From DATDPY01 sp964395765 (lineage in GTDB: Bacteria; Bacteroidota; Bacteroidia; Cytophagales; Cyclobacteriaceae): DNA of 6,968 nucleotides. Under the pieces are notes generated by a model. It was not told the origin of the DNA, did not search any database, and was given only the letters and a program-made list of their open reading frames with translations. Location of the stretch: positions 1 through 6,968 of the forward strand of contig CAYNCU010000218.1 in the NCBI GenBank assembly GCA_964395765.1. The letters are read 5' to 3'. The translations under genes and the position numbers were made by a program. Positions 1 to 5,012 of the stretch are shown piece by piece (the stretch's first letter is position 1; each line of letters begins with the position of its first letter).

Positions 1-1
1 C

Positions 2-376
2 ATGGAAGTAGCCAGACAATACGGCATGATCCAGCCCGGGGAAAGCAGCACAAAGGCAGTGCGTGCCGTATTCGTGATCGATCCCAAAGGCAAAATCCGG
101 GCGATAATTTATTACCCGTTAAGCCTGGGGCGGAATTTCGATGAGCTGTACCGCGTGATCATTGCTTTGCGAACAGCCGACGAATTCGGCGTTGCTACTC
201 CTGCCGACTGGCAACCGGGTGACGAGGCCATCGTTCCCACCGCCGGCTCTTGCGGAAGTGCCAAAGACAGGATGGAATCCAAAGACCCGGATCAGAAATG
301 TTATGACTGGTTTTTCTGTACCCGGAAAATTTCAAAGGAGCAAATCGAAAAAGCGATCTTTAATAATCATAAGTGA
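2..376 (+). CDS. Peroxiredoxin, Prx6/archaeal type (C-terminal part, cut by window start)
   Basis: The visible 124 residues are the C-terminal half of a peroxiredoxin that reduces hydrogen peroxide and organic hydroperoxides in the cytoplasm. Seen: VRAVFVIDPKGKIR (20-33), whose first Arg (R21) matches the active-site Arg of the Prx6 family; the YYP..LGRNFDEL segment (37-49); and TPADWQPGD (66-74), close to the TPVDW-type motif of Prx6. The end carries CYDWFFC, with Cys100 and Cys106 six residues apart, as in archaeal decameric peroxiredoxins where a C-terminal Cys pair takes part in resolving the oxidised active site. A further Cys84 lies before it. The N-terminal thioredoxin-fold part with the peroxidatic Cys is outside the window, so the ATG at base 2 is very probably internal. 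The frame ends at TGA 374-376 and is followed by a hairpin. The family call is secure; the disulfide mechanism is inferred. Confidence 0.92.
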   Translation: MEVARQYGMIQPGESSTKAVRAVFVIDPKGKIRAIIYYPLSLGRNFDELYRVIIALRTADEFGVATPADWQPGDEAIVPTAGSCGSAKDRMESKDPDQKCYDWFFCTRKISKEQIEKAIFNNHK

Positions 377-407
377 CGGGTGAGGAATAATAAATGACAA
401 TAGTTAT

Positions 408-442
408 CCCCGGATCAATCTCCGGCAGGGATTGTTCCGGGG
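408..442 (+). terminator. Hairpin after the peroxiredoxin gene, probable terminator
   Basis: Bases 408-420 (CCCCGGATCAATC) pair with 430-442 (GATTGTTCCGGGG) over 13 positions with a single T-T mismatch, leaving a 9-base loop (421-429). The hairpin starts 31 bases after the peroxiredoxin stop and ends 34 bases before the next start codon. The sequence after it (TAATGCATTTTAATG) is only moderately T-rich, so it is not a textbook intrinsic terminator. It could instead stabilise the 3' end of the upstream message. It separates the peroxiredoxin gene from the flavin reductase-YciI unit. Confidence 0.55.
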
Positions 443-476
443 TAATGCATTTTAATGACACCAAGCTGATAGCGTT

Positions 477-1043
477 ATGGAAAAAGTTGATTTCCCAATT
501 GATAAGAACGAATGGCATCCCAGTTTAATTCCCGGGGTTATCGCTTTGATTTCAACATTGGATCTTCAGGGCAACCCTAATATCGCACCCAAGAGCTGGA
601 TACAGATGGTTTCATTCAAACCGTCTGCCCTTATGTTCTCCGGTACCAAAGGGGGAACTACGGAAAACAATATTGAAAAGACCGGCTGTTTCGGGGTAAA
701 TTTTGTTCATTCCTCACTGGCCGCCGTTTCCTATGAATGCATTCGCTGGTTCGGAAAGGAAAGGATTGAAAAATCGGGACTAACCCTGGAAAACGCCTCC
801 AAAATCAAGGCGCCCCTGGTGAAGGAGTGCAATGCGCACCTGGAATGTGAATTATTGGACACCCGGGAGATCGGCAGCGGCTATGTAATTTTCGGGGAAA
901 TAGTGGCAGCCTCGATCCGGGAAGATATACTTCTTCTTCCACCAGAGGAACGCTACAAACGACTGGATGAAATTGTGTTTCTTGAAAATAATATATTCTC
1001 AACGATTAACAATATTGAATCCATTCCACCGAAAATAAATTAA
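477..1043 (+). CDS. Flavin reductase family protein (FMN-binding split barrel)
   Basis: A 188-residue protein of the flavin reductase-like/DIM6-NtaB family, which binds FMN (or FAD) in a split beta-barrel and typically passes electrons from NAD(P)H to free flavin or carries out flavin-dependent reductions in the cytoplasm. Seen: an N-terminal strand region PGVIALISTLDLQGNPNIAPKS (19-40); the flavin-contact stretch with WIQMVSFKPSALMFS (41-55) and TTENNIEKTGCFGVNFV (61-77), the usual position of the phosphate- and ring-binding residues; and a late barrel strand GSGYVIFGEIVAA (133-145). Length fits single-domain family members. The ATG at 477 has no clear Shine-Dalgarno sequence, as is normal in Bacteroidota. 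The gene is followed after 3 bases by a YciI-domain gene, so the two are probably co-transcribed. The true substrate cannot be read from the sequence; some members of this family act as reductase partners of monooxygenases and others are stand-alone. Confidence 0.9.
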   Translation: MEKVDFPIDKNEWHPSLIPGVIALISTLDLQGNPNIAPKSWIQMVSFKPSALMFSGTKGGTTENNIEKTGCFGVNFVHSSLAAVSYECIRWFGKERIEKSGLTLENASKIKAPLVKECNAHLECELLDTREIGSGYVIFGEIVAASIREDILLLPPEERYKRLDEIVFLENNIFSTINNIESIPPKIN

Positions 1044-1046
1044 ATT

Positions 1047-1352
1047 ATGAATGAAGATAAATTTACCCGGTATGTTATCCTGCTGACTAAAAAACCAGGG
1101 AAACAATTTACCGATGACCTGATCAGGCGCCACGTAAATCACCTGAAAGATCTTGATGATAAAGGTCAATTGGAATTATGCGGGCCTTTTTCGGATTATG
1201 AAGGAGGTATGATCATTATAAAATCTCCCTCCTATGATTCCGCCGTTAACGTGGCGGAATCGGATCCTTATGTTACAAGCGGTACGGAAACATTTGAGTT
1301 AAGAACCCTGCAGCTTTCCTGTAAGGAAAATAATCATATGGGATTTGGCTGA
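1047..1352 (+). CDS. YciI family (YCII-related domain) protein
   Basis: A 101-residue small cytoplasmic protein with a YCII-related ferredoxin-like alpha/beta fold. Seen: the first strand RYVILLTKKPG (8-18); a helix with RRHVNHLKDLDDKGQLELCGPFSD (27-50), in which His29 and Asp38 align with the His-Asp pair thought to form the active site of YciI proteins; a GGMIIIKSPSYDSA strand-helix (53-66); and the family hallmark ESDPYVTSGT (71-80). The biochemical role of most YciI proteins is unknown; related domains occur in dehalogenases and muconolactone isomerase-like enzymes, so a small-molecule enzyme role is only an inference. The gene starts 3 bases after the flavin reductase-like stop and almost certainly shares its message. 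Another ATG four bases downstream (1051) is in a different frame and is not used. The last ten or so residues are polar and lack similarity that I recognise. Confidence 0.87.
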   Translation: MNEDKFTRYVILLTKKPGKQFTDDLIRRHVNHLKDLDDKGQLELCGPFSDYEGGMIIIKSPSYDSAVNVAESDPYVTSGTETFELRTLQLSCKENNHMGFG

Positions 1353-1430
1353 GGAAATATAATTTTCCACACAAACAGAAACCGGGAATCGTTTTACGGG
1401 TCGATATCTTCTTTCTGATATCTGATCTTA

Positions 1431-1541
1431 AAAATCGAAAATCGCGAAATGAAAATCACATTGCTTCATAGCAGGACTTGATATGTGATTTGCGATATTT
1501 GATTTGCGATCTTTAACCCGTGGTCTGTGGCGCACAGACCA
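1431..1541 (+). repeat. Composite intergenic repeat, copy A
   Basis: Matches copy B (1801-1911) at 105 of 111 positions without gaps, counted by eye; three of the six differences are the hairpin loop at 1530-1532. The left part is an imperfect inverted repeat: 1431-1459 against 1485-1514 (about 20 of 29 positions pair), rich in AATCG, GAAAATC and GATTTGCGAT words, around a 25-base centre. The right part is the first GGTCTGTG hairpin (stem 1521-1529 with 1533-1541, loop GCG). GATTTGCG occurs twice, 14 bases apart (1487-1494 and 1501-1508). It resembles a REP- or MITE-like non-coding element, but I cannot name a family. Confidence 0.85.
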
Positions 1542-1623
1542 TCCCTTTAGTCACATTCAAAGCCTACCTAACCCGTGGTCTGTGGCGCACAGACCACCCC
1601 TTTAGCCACATTCAAAGCCTACC
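1514..1623 (+). repeat. Tandem duplication, two 55-bp units, each with a hairpin
   Basis: Unit 1 (1514-1568) and unit 2 (1569-1623) are identical except at two positions (1542 T against 1597 C, and 1551 T against 1606 C). Each starts with TAACCCGTGGTCTGTG and ends with TTCAAAGCCTACC. Each carries a short perfect hairpin with loop GCG: 9 bp in unit 1 (1521-1529/1533-1541) and 10 bp in unit 2 (1575-1584/1588-1597). Unit 1 overlaps the right end of composite copy A, so only the hairpin-containing tail has been duplicated. Confidence 0.9.
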
Positions 1624-1800
1624 TTCATCTCCCCATCAGGGACTTCCGGAGGAGCAATTGCTATTACGAACTGAATTTCTTTGATCAGAGTCTGTGAAAA
1701 ATTATGATCGGGTAGGTATTTGAGTTATCGGAAGAATACATATTAGCAGAACCAGGTTTTTATTTTTTAATCAATATTATTTATATGAGATCAAATCTCT

Positions 1801-1911
1801 AAAAGCGAAAATCGCGAATTGAAAATCACATTGCATCATAGCAGGACTTGATATGTGATTTGCGATATTTGATTTGCGATCTTTAACCCGTGGTCTGTGC
1901 GCCACAGACCA
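1801..1911 (+). repeat. Composite intergenic repeat, copy B
   Basis: The second copy of the 111-bp element, in the same orientation as copy A and 370 bases downstream. Single differences from A lie at 1805, 1819 and 1835; the other three are the loop bases 1900-1902. The similarity breaks off at 1911, where copy B continues into the right arm of a longer hairpin while copy A continues into the 55-bp tandem unit. Confidence 0.85.
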
Positions 1912-1918
1912 CGGGTTA
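1884..1918. repeat. Perfect 16-bp hairpin, possible bidirectional terminator
   Basis: Bases 1884-1899 (TAACCCGTGGTCTGTG) pair perfectly with 1903-1918 around a 3-base CGC loop. It starts 19 bases beyond the trehalase stop codon on the - strand and would also be met by + strand transcripts from the YciI unit. Neither side has a T-run, so it is not a standard intrinsic terminator; it could act as a REP-like 3' end stabiliser or simply be a repeat. GATTTGCG lies on both sides in direct orientation (1871-1878 and 1919-1926). The loop is the reverse complement of the GCG loop in the two hairpins at 1521-1541 and 1575-1597. Confidence 0.85.
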
Positions 1919-1937
1919 GATTTGCGTTTTGCGAATA

Positions 1938-3506
1938 TTAATCACGACGGGTGAGGAAGGCCTTTAACGCCAGGTACACCCCATTCGTCCAGCCGAAACC
2001 ATCCTGCAGCGGGTACTCTCCTCCCCCGGCCGTACTATTAATGTTCACCACATCGTATTTTTCCATCATCTTGCCGGTATTGTGATATACCTTATCATTC
2101 AGGGTGAGCCATTGGTTGGCGATCCTTCTTGCATCTTTTGAAAAACCGTAATTATCCAGTCCAATAATGGCCATGTATTCCAGCGGAGGCCAGCCGTTGG
2201 GATAATCCCATTGCTGGCCGGTATTGATCGTGGTTGTTACGAAGCCTCCCGGCTTATCCAGGTCATCAATCAAATGATGAGCCGTGGATGTTCCCTGTTC
2301 CAGAGTGGCAACTTTCAGGAACAAAGGAGAAGCTGCCGCGAGCGTGATCTGGTCAGAAACTTTTTTCGAGTCAAGGTTGTAATCCGAATAAAATCCCTTT
2401 GCCGGGTTGAAGAAATAATGGTTTATCGCATTCTTTCGTTGGGAAGCCAGCATTTTATATTTTTCTGCCTGTTGCGTGTCATTCATCGACTGGTAAATCT
2501 CCGAGATGGTCATTTCAAGATTATACATCAGGCAATTGAGGTCGACAGGCACAATACGGGTCGTCATGATAGTTTTCAGGTTTTGATGGTCGGCAAACCA
2601 GCGGCTGCTGAAATCCCACCCCGATTCCGCCGTGGCCCGCAGGTCGGTATACACTTTGCCGGTATTTCTTCCGGAAGCCCTGGCCGTTGCCACATCTTCC
2701 TTGTAGGCTTCCGGCCGCGGTTCCGGGATCCTGTCCCAATATCGGTTCAGGGTCACATGATCCTCCAGCATAACCACATTCTGATAGGTATCTCCCACAT
2801 TTTTCAGGCGATCTTTCCCTTCCATCCAGAAATTGTACTCTTTCACTAATGCGCCAAGGTATTCATTCATGGCACCCTCCCCTTTCAGTTTCCCCCACAG
2901 CTGTACCATCAGGGCAAAGAAGGGAGGCTGTGAACGGCCCAGGTAATAGGTGCGGTTGCCGTTAGGAATAAAACCGATCGTATCGATCAGGTACCTGAAA
3001 TTATCGAGCATATCTTTTAATAAATCAATACGGCCGGATTGGGCCAGTCCCAGCATCGTAAAGTAACTGTCCCAGTAATAGATCTCACGGAACCTTCCTC
3101 CGGGGACAACGAAAGGATGAGGTAATGGAATCAATGACGACCAGGGATATTTGTCTTCCGGCTTACGCGTCAATACCGGCCATAATTCTTTGATATGTTC
3201 TGCAACGGTTTCAGTAGTATCGCTTTTAAAACCGGTGGAAAATTGTTCCGGCATGGTAAAATAGCGGTCAAAAAAACTTTTCAGGTTGAAATTGTCGTCG
3301 TAACGGTGCTGATAGTATTGAGTCATGAGAAGCGCCGGTGAAATTTTAGCATTACAATCGGGAAATGTTTTGGAATCTTTAAATAAGGGTTGGCTTTGTG
3401 CCTGGATAAACAAACTGTCATAAATGACAGATGGCCTTATCTGAGCATTTACGGTTGTAAATACAAAAAGAATAATAAATGGAATAAAGATTTTTCTCAG
3501 TCTCAT
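1938..3506 (-). CDS. treA: Periplasmic trehalase, glycoside hydrolase family 37
   Basis: Hydrolyses alpha,alpha-trehalose to two glucose molecules by the inverting mechanism of GH37. The 522-residue length fits bacterial periplasmic trehalases. A signal peptide is visible: MRLRKI, then a hydrophobic core to about residue 18, with likely cleavage after VNA21 before Gln22, so the enzyme is exported. Both family signatures are present: PGGRFREIYYWDSYF (135-149) and QWDYPNGWPP (432-441). The catalytic acid is Asp298 in ESGWDFSSRW and the catalytic base is Glu497 in GGGEYPLQDGFGWTNGV, by comparison with the E. coli enzyme. Nothing appears missing. The start ATG (3504-3506) leads directly into the signal peptide. 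No sugar transporter, SusC/SusD pair or regulator lies next to it here, so it appears monocistronic. I found no convincing promoter upstream. Symbol given by family homology; treA and treF cannot be fully separated, but the signal peptide favours the exported form. Confidence 0.96.
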   Translation of the reverse strand: MRLRKIFIPFIILFVFTTVNAQIRPSVIYDSLFIQAQSQPLFKDSKTFPDCNAKISPALLMTQYYQHRYDDNFNLKSFFDRYFTMPEQFSTGFKSDTTETVAEHIKELWPVLTRKPEDKYPWSSLIPLPHPFVVPGGRFREIYYWDSYFTMLGLAQSGRIDLLKDMLDNFRYLIDTIGFIPNGNRTYYLGRSQPPFFALMVQLWGKLKGEGAMNEYLGALVKEYNFWMEGKDRLKNVGDTYQNVVMLEDHVTLNRYWDRIPEPRPEAYKEDVATARASGRNTGKVYTDLRATAESGWDFSSRWFADHQNLKTIMTTRIVPVDLNCLMYNLEMTISEIYQSMNDTQQAEKYKMLASQRKNAINHYFFNPAKGFYSDYNLDSKKVSDQITLAAASPLFLKVATLEQGTSTAHHLIDDLDKPGGFVTTTINTGQQWDYPNGWPPLEYMAIIGLDNYGFSKDARRIANQWLTLNDKVYHNTGKMMEKYDVVNINSTAGGGEYPLQDGFGWTNGVYLALKAFLTRRD

Positions 3507-3971
3507 AATTTTAATATTAGTCTTCTGTCACTAAGTTTCCGTGCTTTCAGTGAATTGTCAACCTTCCTTAAAAGACGACATATACCTTAAATTTAAAAAC
3601 CAAAACTTAAAGATATAAAAAGATATAAGAAGACAGTTCAATGAAAATCATTTTTATTCAAATGATATTGTCCTTTCAGGATGGTTAAACATGGCGATTT
3701 TTCCCGCCATAAATTTTCCCATAAAGCTGCCAGCCCATTGAGATCAGGTCTCATCCTGATTTCAGTGAAACGAGACAAACTGAATTCCATTTCAATTCCA
3801 CACCACATCTCCACGTCTCCACATCACTATTCCGGCACCGGGTGCAAAGTTTTTTAATCCATTCACCGGTAATTATAGTTTACACACCGATTTTTAATTC
3901 CTGTATCCCGATCCTTTGCGTATTATTAAGAAGAAATAGCTTTCATTAAATTCTTATAACAGAATTTTATC
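3507..3971. other. Divergent intergenic spacer between trehalase and LiaF-like genes
   Basis: This 465-base spacer should hold promoters for both neighbours. Near the trehalase it is AT-rich (3580-3640) with two AGATATA words (3611-3617, 3621-3627). Two modest dyads are present: ATGGCG/CGCCAT (3691-3696 with 3705-3710) and ATCAGG/CCTGAT (3743-3748 with 3755-3760). A short tandem TCTCCAC(G/A) lies at 3808-3823. A promoter candidate for the + strand gene is listed separately. I see no gene, RNA gene or long repeat here. Confidence 0.65.
3915..3944 (+). promoter_or_regulatory. Candidate Bacteroidota-type promoter of the LiaF-like gene
   Basis: TTTG at 3915-3918 and TAGCTTTC at 3937-3944 (seven of eight matches to TAnnTTTG), separated by 18 bases, resemble the -33 and -7 boxes described for Bacteroidota. 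Transcription would start near 3950, about 20 bases before the ATG at 3972. The spacer is slightly shorter than the usual 19-21 bases, and such AT-rich matches occur by chance. Confidence 0.4.
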
Positions 3972-4673
3972 ATGTCACAGGATTTAAACCGAAGAATAAT
4001 ATTAGCAGGCTTCCTGATCGTCACAGGGATCGTTCTGCTATTAAGAAACCTGAATCTATTGCCGGGAGTTCCGGCTTACCTGTTTTCCTGGCCGATGGTA
4101 ATGATATTATTCGGGTCCTTTATTCTTCTCGCCAAACAAAGAATTATTCCCGGTCTGTTTTTTATAGGGGTCGGCTTATATTTACTGCTGCCCGATATAA
4201 CCGGTATCTATATCGACAGCTTCAGAAATTTCTGGCCGTTGTTTCTCATCATCATGGGAATAGTTATCGCGCTCCGTGCCAATTCCTCCTCCTGGTATTC
4301 CCGGCATAAATCTCATAAAACGGAATCCGGTCTTGATTGGGTTGACATCGTCTCCTTGCTTCATAAAAACAAGATAATCATATCCTCGCAAAATTTTAAG
4401 GGTGGCAAAATAACCAATATCTTAGGAGCGACTGAAATAAATCTCCTGAATGCAAAGTTGTCTTCCGGTAAAAATTATCTGGATATTGTCACCCTGTTCG
4501 GCGGCACAACCCTCATAGTTCCCAATGACTGGAATATCGACACCAACGGGTTATCGGTATTCAGCGGGTTTTCCGATAAGCGGGAAACGAAATACGCAGG
4601 CCCGGATGAACCAGTCCTGTTTATCAAAGGAACCAGCATTTTTGGAGGCGCAGAAATTATAAACCATAAATGA
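3972..4673 (+). CDS. LiaF-like membrane protein (DUF5668 plus LiaF C-terminal domain)
   Basis: A 233-residue inner-membrane protein. Four hydrophobic segments are visible at about 9-24, 37-54, 57-73 and 84-101, forming the LiaF-type transmembrane domain (DUF5668-like). A polar linker (103-120) leads to a soluble beta-rich C-terminal domain with the repeated glycine-centred turns typical of the LiaF/cell-wall-active antibiotics response family: NILGATEINLLNAKL (149-163), LFGGTTLIVPNDWNI (175-189), GLSVFSGFSDKR (193-204) and GTSIFGGAEI (220-229). In Firmicutes LiaF restrains the LiaRS envelope-stress system; in Bacteroidota the role of these proteins is not established, and no LiaRS-type kinase and regulator pair is visible here. 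TGA at 4671-4673 is backed by a second in-frame TGA at 4674-4676. The gene has its own candidate promoter and looks monocistronic. The family call is firm; any stress-sensing role is an inference. Confidence 0.88.
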   Translation: MSQDLNRRIILAGFLIVTGIVLLLRNLNLLPGVPAYLFSWPMVMILFGSFILLAKQRIIPGLFFIGVGLYLLLPDITGIYIDSFRNFWPLFLIIMGIVIALRANSSSWYSRHKSHKTESGLDWVDIVSLLHKNKIIISSQNFKGGKITNILGATEINLLNAKLSSGKNYLDIVTLFGGTTLIVPNDWNIDTNGLSVFSGFSDKRETKYAGPDEPVLFIKGTSIFGGAEIINHK

Positions 4674-4875
4674 TGAATTTTTTTTAATAATTTTAAATTT
4701 CCGCGAGTCCGGAGAAGGTTACCGGTTCAATAATTAAAAAGCTATCGGAATTAAAAAAATAACGGCCTGCCGCAGCCGTCCGGAATCGATCATCATTGAC
4801 TGATATCGCACAACAACTGAATACCTTTTTAAAAGTAATTCACTGAAATAGTGATTGTTACCTCGTGGCATTTGA

Positions 4876-4906
4876 TTTGCAGATTGATTTTGAAGTAATA
4901 ATTTTC
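4876..4906 (+). promoter_or_regulatory. Candidate Bacteroidota-type promoter of the permease gene
   Basis: TTTG at 4876-4879 and TAATTTTC at 4899-4906 (seven of eight matches to TAnnTTTG) are 19 bases apart, within the spacing known for Bacteroidota promoters. A start near 4912 would give a leader of about 100 bases before the ATG at 5013. The spacer is AT-rich and other TTTG words lie nearby, so the match could be accidental. Confidence 0.4.
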
Positions 4907-4922
4907 CCCCGTCATCCGGGGG
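4906..4922. promoter_or_regulatory. GC-rich palindrome over the predicted transcription start
   Basis: CCCCCG (4906-4911) pairs with CGGGGG (4917-4922) around TCATC. It abuts the candidate -7 box and covers the expected transcription start, where a repressor site could lie. Neither side has a T-run, so it is not an intrinsic terminator. Its role is speculative; the dyad itself is plainly visible in otherwise AT-rich surroundings. Confidence 0.4.
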
Positions 4923-5012
4923 CAGAAGACACCAAATTTATATTGCCCGGAACCGTTCATTTTTTATTGTCCAAAGGATTTTTTCATATAGTTTCTTTAA
5001 AAGATAGCCACC

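Larger units (their letters stand above)
1353..1937. other. Repeat-rich intergenic region between convergent genes
   Basis: This gene-free stretch lies between the end of the YciI gene (+) and the end of the trehalase gene (-). It holds two copies of a 111-bp composite element (1431-1541 and 1801-1911), a 55-bp tandem duplication (1514-1623) and three related hairpins, all listed separately. The left edge (1353-1430) contains a weak GGAAA/TTTCC dyad right after the YciI stop and two GATATC sites (1403-1408, 1417-1422). The part between the repeats (1624-1800) has no convincing gene. On the - strand a 40-codon open stretch without a start codon ends at 1602. No transposase or integrase remnant is recognisable. 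Confidence 0.8.
4674..5012. other. Intergenic spacer between LiaF-like gene and permease
   Basis: This 339-base spacer begins with a run of eight Ts (4678-4685) just after the LiaF-like double stop, but no GC-rich hairpin precedes it, so termination there is doubtful. A short ACGGC/GCCGT dyad (4762-4766 with 4775-4779) follows a run of As. A promoter candidate and a GC-rich palindrome for the downstream permease are listed separately. I see no gene in it. Confidence 0.65.

Noticed and set aside
162..383. Overlapping + strand open frame inside the peroxiredoxin gene
   Set aside because: It lies almost wholly within the clearly recognisable peroxiredoxin frame and shows no recognisable family features of its own.
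1431..1911. CRISPR array
   Set aside because: The repeats are too long, too few and contain their own hairpins; there are no regular unique spacers and no cas genes.
2211..2849. 212-codon + strand open frame opposite the trehalase gene
   Set aside because: It is antisense to a complete GH37 enzyme with all signatures intact; its translation is Arg-, His- and Ile-rich with no recognisable domain, as expected from a shadow frame.
3602..3609. Possible -7 box (TAAGTTTT on the - strand) for the trehalase gene
   Set aside because: The nearest TTTG-like word (ATTG at 3639-3642) is about 29 bases away, too far for a Bacteroidota promoter, and the region is simply AT-rich.
3798..3825. Short tandem repeat of TCTCCAC-like words
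   Set aside because: Only two full units of eight bases are present; this is low-complexity sequence without further structure.
4751..4779. Terminator-like hairpin plus T-run on the - strand (ACGGC/GCCGT dyad next to a run of As on +)
   Set aside because: The stem is only 5 bp with an 8-base loop, and no - strand gene lies upstream of it for a transcript to end.
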